A stretch of DNA of 34,556 nt, taken from NCBI GenBank assembly GCA_030141605.1, contig JAQGDQ010001265.1, positions 1 through 34,556 of the forward strand. Reading direction: 5' to 3'. This DNA is from Tubiluchus corallicola. Its lineage: Eukaryota > Priapulida > Priapulimorpha > Priapulimorphida > Tubiluchidae. Position numbers and translations under genes: made by a program. The notes beneath the pieces were generated by a model. The model was given only the letters and a program-made list of their open reading frames with translations. It made no database searches and was not told the origin of the DNA. Of the stretch, positions 1 to 14,375 are shown piece after piece (position 1 is the first letter of the stretch; each line of letters starts with the position of its first letter).

Positions 1-480
1 GGTAGATACGGTGGCTGTGACATCACAATTAGTTTGCAACTCAATACACTGAAGGCAAATTATCGACATTGGTTATTGTTAAACATGGTTTACGATTGAT
101 GATGTACGACTCTTAACTAATGTTAAAGAAGCCACTTTAGTGACGTTTAAATACTCATAGTATGTACCGGCCCATACAAAAATGTGGGCTAATTTAAAAT
201 AAGTTTGTAAAAATGTCACAAAAATTGTGGACCCTTTTCACATTTTAGCCCTCATCTGAATATTCTTTCATACCAAATTTCTTCTTATTATACCTTAATG
301 CTTATCTAATTCACAGCTAAAGGTCACGAATCGTCAGTATTCATACTTTTTTGACTTATTAAGTAACGAATTTTAGGAGAATAAATATTGATAAGATAAA
401 TAAAAATAATTTGGAGAGGAACTAATATCAAATAACTGAAAGAGCCAGCCTCTAGGAGTCAAAATGATATTTATTAAGTG
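1..480. other. No gene seen; probably intron 1 of galectin gene A
   Basis: No convincing coding segment was seen. The next exon to the right (835-890) corresponds to exon 2 of gene B, so this stretch is probably intron 1 of gene A, with the PAN-like first exon lying before the window. A 12-base sequence, GAACTAATATCA, occurs at 419-430 and again at 689-700, flanking the inverted-repeat element at 481-671. Confidence 0.4.
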
Positions 481-671
481 CAGATGATCGTTTCTACAGA
501 TGTGTCATTATCAATGTTAGAAGTCAAGCTAAAAAGAATAATTAGCACATCTATGATGCCAATATTGTCATATTTTGTGCCGTGGTATTAATGTATCATA
601 AATGTACTAATTATTTTTTTTGGCTTGATTTCTAGCATTGAAAAAGACACGTATGTTGAAACGATCGTCTG
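481..671. mobile_element. Foldback MITE with ~64-bp terminal inverted repeats
   Basis: The left end begins CAGATGATCGTTTC and the right end is its imperfect reverse complement, ending GAAACGATCGTCTG. About 54 of 64 bases match when the arms are compared by eye. The interior is only about 60 bp and noncoding. An exact 12-base direct repeat lies outside both ends (419-430 and 689-700), but not immediately adjacent, so the true element edges and target duplication are uncertain. Superfamily not recognised. Confidence 0.7.
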
Positions 672-834
672 AGTCTGATAAACATGTTGAACTAATATCA
701 GTTCTTACTAAGTGAAAGGCCCGTATAGAATCAAGGATAATCACATTAGTCACAGTAGTAAATTAATTCTGAAGTTCAAAATTCTGTCCAACTAGTTCAC
801 TAATTTTATAGCTGATTTTCACTGTCTTTTATAG

Positions 835-5333
<4,499 letters not shown>

Positions 5334-5363
<30 letters not shown>

Positions 5364-5444
5364 GAGAGGAAGACATTCAGAAGTACATCCAATATGTCCA
5401 CCTATGTAAGAGAAAAAAAAGACATTCAAAGTACATCCAATACG
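5334..5444 (+). repeat. Exon-end minisatellite, gene A block 1
   Basis: About 2.5 units of 46-48 bp. The first unit overlaps the last codons and stop of exon 5 (AAGTACACCGAATATGG, then TCCACCTGTGTAAGAG, then a GACATTCA stretch). The second and third repeat this with small changes (a missing G, an A run). The block runs directly into spacer S1. Confidence 0.9.
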
Positions 5445-6190
5445 TTTAATACTTGAAAAACAGTGTTTTTAGCCTTTAATTTTGATATAGTTTACGAGAT
5501 ATTAATCAACAGCAAATATTCTTTTGATAATCAGGCATTATTTCAATTGGAGTAATTTCAAGTTATCCTACTTACTGCAATGTTCTTGTTCATGCCTGCA
5601 TAGTCGAATTTGTTCCTATTTTACAAATACAGCTTGGTCCTATTTTGTTCATAAAAATCACTTGCGAGCCCCCATTTAATAACATTAAATGTAAAAACTT
5701 CAAAATACTCTTTGCTGTCAAATGATAAGCATCATTTTGTAAAACTTCCGCTGGTGAGCCTATTTCTTTTCTGGTGAAAAAATTAAAACTGTTTTCTAGA
5801 TTGTTTGATGTGCACGTGATGTGTGGTTTGGAAATTATTTGTTGATCTGTGATTTAGGTTTCCATTTGATTGTATTATAATTAAATATTCTTAAATGTTT
5901 TTTTGGCATATATATTAATTAACCGATAAATAACTTATATATATTTGCTTATATAATAACTTATATATTTGCTTAACACCATACATTTATTATAATTAAG
6001 CTTTTTAGGTATTTTTTCAAAGTTTTTTGTCCTATAGAAATTATTATAATATTTATACCAATGGCATCCTGGTAGGCCTTCACACCTGAGCTACACATAT
6101 TTTGCCCAAGCTTATTAGCTGACCAAATGTTGGCATGGAAGGGTTGTAGCTGAGAGTCTAGTGTTACATTACAACGTGTTAATACAATAA
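5445..6190. repeat. Spacer S1 between minisatellite blocks (gene A)
   Basis: Unique-looking AT-rich sequence beginning TTTAATACTTGAAAAACAG and ending near GTTAATACAATAACG. It is repeated almost perfectly about 1,030 bp further right as S2 (6475-7218). Its start is homologous to the starts of S3, S4 and S5, and its end to the tails at 9157-10164 and 27026-27989. No gene was seen. Confidence 0.85.
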
Positions 6191-6474
6191 CGTATGTCCA
6201 CCTGTGTGAGAGAGAAAGACATTCACAAATACGCTCAATATGTCCAAATGTGTAAGAGGGAAAGACATTCACAAATACTCTCAATATGTCCACCTGTGTA
6301 AGAGAGAAAGACATTCACAAATACGCTCAATATGTCCAAATGTGTAAGAGGGAAAGACATTCACAAATACTCTCAATATGTCCACCTGTGTAAGAGAGAA
6401 AGACATTCAGAAGTACATCCAATATGTCCACCTATGTAAGAGAAAAAAAAGACATTCAAAGTACAGCCAATACG
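6191..6474 (+). repeat. Exon-end minisatellite, gene A block 2
   Basis: Six units of about 46-47 bp of the same family as block 1, alternating between a TCCACCTGTGTAAGAG form and a TCCAAATGTGTAAGAGG form, which gives a dimeric pattern. The rightmost unit and the following spacer repeat those at 5390-5444, marking the tandem duplication junction. Confidence 0.92.
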
Positions 6475-7218
6475 TTTAATACTTGAAAAACAGTGTTTTT
6501 AGCCTTGAATTTTGATATAGTTTACGAGATATTAATCAACAGCAAATATTCTTTTGATAATCAGGCATTATTTCAGTTGGAGTAATTTCAAGTTATCCTG
6601 CTTACTGCAATGTTTTTGTTCATGTCTGCATAGTCGAATTTGTTCCTATTTTACAAATACAGCTTGGTCCTATTGTTCATAAAAATCACTTGCGAGCCCC
6701 CATTTAATAACATTAAATGTAAAAACTTCAAAATACTCTTTGCTGTCAAATGATAAGCATCATTTTGTAAAACTTCCGCTGGTGAGCCTATTTCTTTTCT
6801 GGTGAAAAAATTAAAACTGTTTTCTAGATTGTTTGATGTGCACGTGATGTGTGGTTTGGAAATTATTTGTTGATCTGTGATTTAGGTTTCCATTTGATTG
6901 TATTATAATTAAATATTCTTAAATGTTTTTTTGGCATATATATTAATTAACCGATAAATAACTTATATATATTTGCTTATATAATAACTTATATATTTGC
7001 TTAACACCATACATTTATTATAATTAAGCTTTTTAGGTATTTTTTCAAAGTTTTTTGTCCTATAGAAATTATTATAATATTTATACCAATGGCATCCTGG
7101 TAGGCCTTCACACCAGAGCATCACATATTTTGCCCAAGCTTATTAGCTGACCAAGTGTTGGCATGGAAGGGTTCTAGCTGAGAGTCTAGTGTTACCTTAC
7201 AACGTGTTAATACAATAA
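6475..7218. repeat. Spacer S2, near-identical tandem copy of S1
   Basis: Copy of 5445-6190 at an offset of about 1,028-1,030 bp with only a handful of differences by eye, such as ATTTTGTTC versus ATTGTTC near 6673. Both edges fall inside minisatellite units, as expected for unequal crossing-over between repeats. Confidence 0.9.
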
Positions 7219-8195
7219 CGTATGTCCACCTGTGTGAGAGAGAAAGACATTCAGAAGTACACTCAATATGTCCACTTGTGTAAGACAGAAAGACATTCAC
7301 AAATACACTCAATATGTCCACCTGTGTAAGACAGAAAGACATTCACAAATACACTCAATATGTCCACCTGTGTGAGAGAGAAAGACATTCACAAATACTC
7401 TCAATATGGCCACATGTGTAAGAAAGAAAGACATTCACAAATACACTCAATATGTCCACCTGTGTGAGAGAGAAAGACATTCACAAATACTCTCAATATG
7501 GCTACATGTGTAAGACAGAAAGACATTCACAAATACACTCAATATGTCCACCTGTGTGAGAGAGAAAGACATTCACAAATACTCTCAATACGGCCACATG
7601 TGTAAGAGAGAAAGACATTCACAAATACACTCAATATGTCCACCTGTGTAAGACAGAAAGACATTCACAAATACGCTAAATATGTCCACCTGTGTAAGAC
7701 AGAAAGACATTCACAAATACACTCAATATGTCCACCTGTGTAAGAGAAAATGACATTCAAAAGTACAGCAAATATGGTCCACCTGTGTAAGAGAGAAAGA
7801 TATTCACAAATACATTCAATATGTCAACCTGTGTAAGAGAAAATGACATTCAAAAATACATTCAATATGTCTACCTGTGTGAGAGAGAAAGACATTCAGA
7901 AGTACATTCAATATGTCACCTGTGTGAGAGAGAAAGACATTCACAAATACATTCAATATGTCCACCTGTGTAAGAGAGAAAGACATTCACAAATACATTC
8001 AATATGTCAACCTGTGTAAGAGAAAATGACATTCAAAAATACATTCAATATGGGTCCACCGGTGTAAGAGAAAATGACATTCAAAAGTACATTCAATATT
8101 GTCCACCTGTGTAAGAGAAAATCACATTCAAAAGTACAGCAAATATGGTCCACCTGTGTAAAGAAAATAACGTATCCACAAGTGCATCCAATATG
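7219..8195 (+). repeat. Exon-end minisatellite, gene A block 3
   Basis: About 21 units of 46-48 bp. In the left half, units alternate between a CCACCTGTGTGAGAGAG form and a GCCACATGTGTAAGAAAG form, making an approximately 93-bp higher-order dimer. The right half (from about 7730) shifts to the AAAATGACATTCAAAAGTAC form that dominates after gene B. The unit still contains the degraded galectin terminal codons and TAA. Confidence 0.93.
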
Positions 8196-8985
8196 TTTAA
8201 TGCTTGGAAAATAGAGTTTTTAGTTTTTAATTTCGGTTTAGTTAATCAAAGCAAATATTCTTTTGTGATTCGGGCATAATTTCAGCTGGAATAATTTCAA
8301 GTTATCCTGTTTACAGGCAACGTTATTGCGCATGTCTGTATAGTCGAATTTGTTCCTATTTTGCAAACACGGCTTGTCCTATTGTTCATATGTACCTTGT
8401 AAAACTTCCACTGGTGAGCCCATTTCTTTTCTCGTGAAAAAAATTAACACTGTTTTCCTTATTGTCTTTTAAAAATTATTTGTTGCTGCTATGAATTAGG
8501 TTTTCATTTTATTGCATTATAAGTAAATAATCTTTAATGTTTTTGGCATATATATTACTTAAACATAAACAAATTATATTTGCGTAAAACCGTACATTCT
8601 TAAGGTTTTTTGGTCATTTTTTCAAGTTTTTTGCTCTGCAGAAGTTGTTATACCAATATCATTCTGGTGTAAATTTAGTCTTTGTTATTATGTATTTTAC
8701 TTCTCATATTATGCCTATGTAATGTGTTAAGTATTATGTGTATATTGTGATAAATTAATGTACACTTCGTCTTACGATTGTTATGCACTTTACTTATATT
8801 GTCCCTGTATATCTGTGTATTATTGTATCTATGTATGTAAATGAGTATTTCTAGTTTTTCCTAGTTTTAGTTTTGTGCACAATAATTTATAGTTTTGCAC
8901 CAAACGTATTTGCTTTTAGCAAAGTTTTAATAATTATTAATTAGTTTTAACACTGAGGATTGCGATTTTTATTGTGATCCATTTT
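8196..8985. repeat. Spacer S3 (gene A), shared with gene B S4 and S5
   Basis: Begins TTTAATGCTTGGAAAATAG and is near-identical by eye to 24546-25430 and 26051-26925, over the blocks TTGTTGCTGCTATGA, GTTTTTGGCATATATATTA and GCTCTGCAGAAGTTG. It ends in an AT microsatellite at the same place as S4 and S5. No coding content. Confidence 0.88.
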
Positions 8986-9156
8986 ATGCAAATAATATAT
9001 ATATATTATAATAATTATATATTATATTATCATTATTATATTAATATATTATTATTATTATTATTATATTATTATTATATATTATTATATTATTATTATT
9101 ATATTATTATTATTATATATTATTATTTTATTATTATTATTATTATTATATATAGA
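8986..9156. repeat. AT-rich (TTA)n/(TA)n tract
   Basis: A run of TAT, TTA and ATT repeats. Equivalent tracts close spacers S4 (25431-25600) and S5 (26926-27025), with different lengths and interruptions. The open frame across it is low-complexity Tyr/Ile/Leu and not a gene. Confidence 0.93.
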
Positions 9157-10164
9157 CTTTCGCACCTGAACATCACATATTTTGCCTAAGCTTGTCACAT
9201 GACTAAATGTTGCAAAGTCGAGTTTGTTCCTATTTTACAAACACAGCTTGGTCCTATTGTTCACAAAAATCACTTGCGAGCCCCCATTCAATAACATTAA
9301 AATGTAAAAACTTCAAAATACTCTTTGTTGTCAAATCAGCCTCTTGAAATTTTTACGATGATAAGCATCACTTTGTAAAACTTACACTGGTGAGCCTATT
9401 TCTTTTTTCGTGAAAAAATTAAAACTGTTTTCTAGATTGTTTGATGTGCATGTGATTTGTGGTTTGGAAATTATTCATTGATCTGTGATTCAGATTTTCA
9501 TTTTATTGTATTATAATTAAATATTCTTAAATGTTTTCTGGCATATATATTAATTAAACAAAAATAAATTATATTTGCTTAAATCCACTACATTCATTAA
9601 GCTTTTTGTGTCATTTTTTCAAGTTTTTTGTCCTGTGGAAATTATTAAAATATTTATACCAATGGCATCCTGGTAGGTCTTCGTACCTGAACATCACATA
9701 TTTTGCCCAAGCTCATTAGCTGACCAAATGTTGGTATGGAAGGGTTCTAACTGAGAGTTTAGTGTTACATTACAATGGGCTAATACAATAATGTATGTCT
9801 GTATAACATTAGATAGCAATACTTGGGCTGGTATCTGTATATAAACAAGTTAATTTCTCAGGATTTACAGTGTAATTATTAAACTTTGTTGTAATATACA
9901 AAAATAGTAAGTGCACTTTTTAATTAGCATGAAATCAGATGCAAATAACATGTTGTCATTATGTCTGACACAATTTACTAAGGAAAAATCACCTTTACAT
10001 AAGCACTGAGTGAAACCTGCTAACATGATAGCAATTAGTGTTGCTATACTTAATTGAGAATGAAAGGAGATGCTATTCAGCTCATAATGCAAAAATTACT
10101 TTACAAAAGTGAAGTTAGTTCCCATTCATTAACTGAGGATGTCAAATTTTTGCTCATTGTTACT
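9157..10164. repeat. Shared 3' tail of the gene A repeat complex
   Basis: Near-identical by eye to 27026-27989, through ACTTTCG.ACCTGAACATC, CACTGAGTGAAACCTGC and the final GCTCATTGTTACT, after which the two loci become unrelated (10165 and 27990). This marks the right edge of the segment shared between the loci. Its middle also matches the second halves of S1 and S2. A 75-codon minus-strand frame here shows no recognisable protein. Confidence 0.88.
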
Positions 10165-10336
10165 CAAGCAATTTAGGAATCCTTCTCATAGTTTGTGATT
10201 TTGTTAGGAAGTGTTTCGGCATCAGGATGTAACAATACTTAATTAATAAATGATAACTATAAAATATGTAACAAGGAGTATGAGCTAATATCATACTTGT
10301 TTACAAATGAATGATTAAGGTGTATAATAAATCACC

Positions 10337-10550
10337 TTTGCCTGTTGCTTAACAACATTCATTCTTTCAGCCTCACCAAAACATGGTGTCTAACATTAGC
10401 TGTTGAAATGTATCAATAACTGTCACCTGTTGCTTAACAACATTCATTCTTTCAGCCTCACCAAAACCTGGTGTCTAACACAAGCTGTTGCCATGTACCT
10501 ATAACTGTCACCTGTTGCTTAACAACATTCATTCTTTCAGATGTCCAATA
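10337..10550 (+). repeat. 85-bp tandem repeat, about 2.4 copies
   Basis: CCTGTTGCTTAACAACATTC followed by ATTCTTTCAG recurs at 10341, 10426 and 10511, a period of 85 bp. Each unit carries an acceptor-like TTCTTTCAG. The third copy breaks off after that motif. Function unknown. Confidence 0.9.
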
Positions 10551-10717
10551 ACATTCTTTCATTGCCTAACAGCATTCATTTGTCAATGTGAATTGGTACA
10601 AACTTTCTAATGGATTCCTTCAATCATTATCATTCATTGTCTGCATAGTTCTTATTCAATACATATGCGCGTTAAGCATAATGTAACATCTATATATTAT
10701 TTATCTTTTGACTGCAG

Positions 10718-10791
10718 CTTTATGGTATGGATACGGGCTTTCGAAAAACGGTAGACCCAACAAAAGGCAGTCAAGTTTTCTGGAGGAGTGA
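10718..10791 (+). other. Possible small exon, FGF-like C-terminal reading
   Basis: An acceptor-like ttttgactgcag precedes 10718. Read with two leading bases (phase 1), the sequence gives LWYGYGLSKNGRPNKRQSS then FLEE and TGA at 10789-10791. The W-Y ... L-x-K-N-G-R-P-x-K ... F-L pattern loosely resembles the last strands of fibroblast growth factors, but with a shorter loop and one extra residue. In phase 0 the same DNA is also open and meets a gtaagc donor at 10793. No partner exons were found nearby, so it could be a pseudo-exon, a fragment or chance. Confidence 0.2.
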
Positions 10792-10879
10792 TGTAAGCTC
10801 CACCAGTGAGGTCCGTGACGGAGCCCAGAGCACCAATACATTTTACTGCATTTTAGACCACTTTTGTGACTGCTAGAAG

Positions 10880-11810
10880 CTATTTCCCCATGGATGTTAA
10901 TTAGTTTGAAACAAATATCACTTCAAATTTTTGACTCATCAACAGGTGACAGGTAATAAAGTCACAGAAAGGGGATGTAGCGTATGCACGTAATGCAATA
11001 ATGAATTTATGGTTTGACTTGTCATTACGACACTCAATAAACGTGACGTCATACACCCGCCATTCCTGTGTTCATGTACAAGAATATTTTATACATTCTC
11101 ACGCCCGATGTCGCCACATCTGTATTATGACAACATAGAATAGCGGGACAAAGTAGAATAGATAAAGTCAGAACTGACAGGAATATATAGGACCTACTTT
11201 ACATTATTACCTTATGGTAAAGTTAGTTGTAAACTATTGGTTGCATATACTTGAAATACACACCAGTAGTTTAATTTACAACGCTTAGACTGTAAACAAA
11301 AGGATAATGAAAAAGTGTAAAACTGGTTCTTGTTTATTAGGAAGATTTTGTATAAACTCGGGTTTGAACTCATTTGGATAAATTCTTAACTTTTTAAAAC
11401 TGTATATTGTTTGTAAGAATAACCGCTTATGCATAATAATCTAATTTCAAACGAATGCTTAACCATGTGCACTAGACTCAGAATTATAAGGGTATGTTCA
11501 ACTCAGAATTGGCGGCCATTTTGAATTTAAAGATACATAAGTTTCTTCCCCATAAGTGTATTTATGGATAATTTTAATAAGTTGTTCTGGACGACTTTCT
11601 GTGTGTTTGCGTAAAAGTTTAGTCAAGGACTATAGTGAACACAGTATGAGATCAAATTCCTGTACAAGTCTATAAAACTTGTTGCAGAACTCGCGAAAAT
11701 TTCTGCACTCATGCACTTACTAAATATAATTCATACATCCCTTCTTGTTAATAGATCATTGTTTTAGTGACAGCGCTGTTTTGAATGAGCAATTCCAGTT
11801 GAGTCACCAG
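10880..11810. other. Intergenic, nothing recognised
   Basis: No gene or clear repeat was seen. There are isolated GC-richer patches (around 11040-11150) and a GGCGGCCATTTTGAA motif near 11511 similar to a motif of the dispersed repeat, too short to call a copy. Confidence 0.4.
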
Positions 11811-12322
11811 CAGTGGCGGCTCGCGTATAGGTACTGTGGAACTGCAGCACCCCCTATTTTCACTCAATCTTATCAATAATATTCAATACAATAAGTCTTT
11901 TTTCGTTAGTTCTTTCTTTATACTTGTGCGGAACCAGAGCACGTGAGGGTAGTACTGTTTGCTTCACAGCCCAGCATAGTGCGCAGGCGGCCATGCGCAC
12001 ATACCGGAGATAGCACACTGTATGCTGCACTGCTAGTGCTGCTACTAGGTAGAGAAAGCACTGTCGCTCGCACAGTTTGTCGTGAGTTGTCGCTTAAAAA
12101 TCGTGTACTGGCATATTCTTGAACTGTGGCAATTTAGGCTATTGATAAGCAAAGCCATTTTTAAGGATTTTATCAAGTTTATGTATAAAGTTTCGTATGT
12201 TTGTTTGTTTAAAATTACAACATTTAATTATAAATGTTTGTTTCATTTTACACGGTACCGAAACAATTTCTAAAAATTTTCTGAAGCTGCTACCCACTAA
12301 TTTTAACTACGAGCCGCCATTG
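11811..12322. mobile_element. Non-autonomous hAT-like element with 8-bp target duplication
   Basis: The left terminus is CAGTGGCGGCTCGCG and the right terminus ends CGAGCCGCCATTG, an inverted repeat of 13 bases with one mismatch. The flanks read GTCACCAG on the left (11803-11810) and GTCACCCAG on the right (12323-12331), an 8-bp target-site duplication with one added C. CAGTGGCGG-type ends and 8-bp duplications fit the hAT superfamily. At 512 bp with no transposase frame it is a deletion derivative. The two short frames around 12082-12424 inside or crossing it are not convincing genes. Confidence 0.8.
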
Positions 12323-12596
12323 GTCACCCAGCGCACATTAGCCTATTATTGGCTGTTCATTTCAAGAATGAAAATGGACACTGGCGAAAATCAAGACAAG
12401 CTTGATATGGTCAAACTTGAATGACATTCAAATTTCACTGTAATTTTCGGCCTCCTTCAAAACTGACAAACTCAAGAATGACTGTGTTTTGAATGACTGT
12501 GTGGAGAACTTATTATACTCTGTTGTCAGAATGGAGGCGCAAAAACTTTCAAGACTCTATTTTGGTGTTGCTTTATATTAATTTCTAATTAAGTAT

Positions 12597-12964
12597 TGGT
12601 TGTGGAGATCGCTGGCATCTATTAGAATTAAATAGAACATTGTAGAATGTTCCATTAGAATAATCGTCTTACCTTGTAGAATGTTCTAGAAAGAAACGTC
12701 TAGAATGTTCCCTGGCACACTATATAAGACGAAGCAGGCCGCTGAGACACACACAGATTCACACGGACGCCACTTACACATTCTCTTGTATGCCTGTATT
12801 TTCAGATACACTCAAGCGTTTTCCAGATTTTCTCGTTTAGTGTAAACATTTCGCGTTCCTTCATACTTTTGTGTTGTAGAATTCTTGCTTAATAAACTAG
12901 TGTAATTTGACGAAGTGTTTTCTGGTTTTCTCTACGAGCCTTCCGAGAGAAACAAAACACAACA
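12597..12964 (+). mobile_element. Solo LTR of a Ty3/Gypsy-type retrotransposon
   Basis: The 368-bp segment begins TGGTTGTGGAGATC and ends ACACAACA, close to a TGTTGT/ACAACA terminal inverted repeat. It contains TATATAAG at 12721-12728 and AATAAA at 12891-12896, spaced like the U3/R promoter and polyadenylation signals of an LTR. GTAT flanks it on both sides (12593-12596 and 12965-12968), so the insertion looks complete, with the internal region lost by LTR recombination. A truncated relative lies at 15489-15590. The superfamily is inferred from the 4-bp target duplication only. Confidence 0.72.
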
Positions 12965-12968
12965 GTAT

Positions 12969-13850
12969 TGGTAGGCTCTAGTTCATTTATATGGTTCTAA
13001 GCCTAATGGTTGAACTAACTCAAAGCTCGAGTCCATCGATATCTCTAGAAAATCTAAGGGCTTCCAATGGGATATTTTATAACTTCTCATTGGCATTGCA
13101 GCCATGTATGGCATAGCACTGGTATAATGACAGAATTTTTGCCTGATTATTAACTGTTTACCCCACGGAAAAAACGTTGCAAATTCACACGAAGCCGATG
13201 ACGTCACAACCATGGCGATACACTTCGAAATCAGGATGGCAAAAAGTTGTCCGTTTCATAGCGAGAAATTTCGCTTCTTGCACCTTAACGCAGCCTTAAA
13301 TTCAACGAAAAGGTATGCGCATTTCACTTTTACCGTAAAAGTATTATTTTAAACCTTAATCTACAAAGTAGTTGCACTTCCCTTTTAACGTACGTGACGA
13401 GATCGAGCAATCTTGAACGAGTTTGTCAAACAGGAACTGCTAAAATATTTATTTCCGTGGGGTTTCGTGGAAAATGTATATACTTTCATTTTCCTGTAAA
13501 GGGTGCATTTTGTAATACACCACAGGCAGTTACGGAATGCAGCTTTTATATAAGTGTCATATAACTGTGCCACTCTAGTGGACAGGTGAAAGGTTACACA
13601 AAGCAATTGCGCAGCCTGCTTGAATATAAGTGTTATGCAAATACATGTAATTAATAATGACCACGTGAAAACTAGGTTAATAGTGTTTCTAACACAGCAC
13701 AAGTAATTGTTTGATCTGCTCATTACATAAACAATCATAAATTCACAATAGAGACAGGCGGAACAAAGCTGTCAGCATAGGGCGTTGTAAAGTGTTGATA
13801 CGCCCCTGTTCCTCATCACCACTGTCACTCATTGCCATAGCGGTTTTTAG
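12969..13850. other. Upstream region of galectin gene B; nothing coding recognised
   Basis: No supported gene. Two minus-strand frames (12983-13213 and 13385-13738) show no recognisable domains or splice context. The region presumably holds gene B control sequences, but no specific site can be argued apart from the TATA-like motifs downstream. Confidence 0.4.
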
Positions 13851-13857
13851 TATATAG
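13851..13857 (+). promoter_or_regulatory. Candidate TATA box for gene B
   Basis: TATATAG about 210 bp before the chosen start codon. A second TATATAG occurs at 13950-13956. In AT-rich DNA either may be chance, and no initiator was identified. Confidence 0.2.
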
Positions 13858-14065
13858 CAACTGCAGCGAATTAGAATAATTGCTCATGCAATATTTACTT
13901 CTGCTTTTCTATAAACTGCATACAATATGTGTAGTAGCATGTAAAGCAATATATAGACAAGTTGACAACTGAATGCTGAAGCGAGTGTTAAATATTTATC
14001 AGGAGTTGGAATTAAAACGTCATATCAAACATTTCTATTGCCACAGTTTCACAATAATATCAACG

Positions 14066-14375
14066 ATGGTTTGGTCAAGACTTGAAAGCGCATTTCTTCT
14101 CACTGTAAAGTGCGTCTGGTTAAGTTTAACAGTCGCAATTGTTAACAAAAGTACTTTTCAAAAAGTGCAGATAGACAAAAATATGACAGGGTTTATTTCT
14201 GAGACTAAATACGTTGTATCAGACCTGGAGTGTGCATTATCGTGTGTTAACAAACCAGGATGTATTGGTGTCAGTGTAGGTCCAAGTGATGACAGATTCT
14301 TGTGCGACGTGTGTGGTCCCGAAGCAAATGGTGTAGCTAGAACTTTAATGCCCAATTTTGATTTTTACGTGAGAG
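14066..14375 (+). CDS. Gene B exon 1: signal peptide and PAN/apple-like module
   Basis: The start at 14066 is preferred over an in-frame ATG at 13973. It has A at -3 and G at +4 and immediately precedes a signal peptide, whereas the upstream start has T at -3 and would bury that peptide behind 31 mostly hydrophilic residues. After the signal peptide come FQKVQIDKNMTGF, YVVSDLECALSCVN, KPGCIGVSVG and FLCDVCG. The cysteine spacing and aromatic start resemble PAN/apple domains. The exon ends at GTGAGAG|gtgagt in phase 1, and joining to exon 2 restores an open frame. Confidence 0.8.

Noticed and set aside
7219-8195. Regular direct repeats resembling a CRISPR array
   Set aside because: Units are contiguous with no unique spacers, the context is a eukaryotic gene, and no cas-like gene is present.
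9865-10092. 75-codon minus-strand frame in the shared tail
   Set aside because: No recognisable domain, no splice context, and it is not clearly kept at the corresponding place in 27689-27915, where the copy carries small differences.
13385-13738. 117-codon minus-strand frame upstream of gene B
   Set aside because: Composition and lack of any domain or intron signals fit chance, although its length keeps a small doubt.
13973-14065. Earlier in-frame ATG of gene B exon 1
   Set aside because: Weak start context, and it would place 31 mostly hydrophilic residues ahead of an otherwise clear signal peptide.
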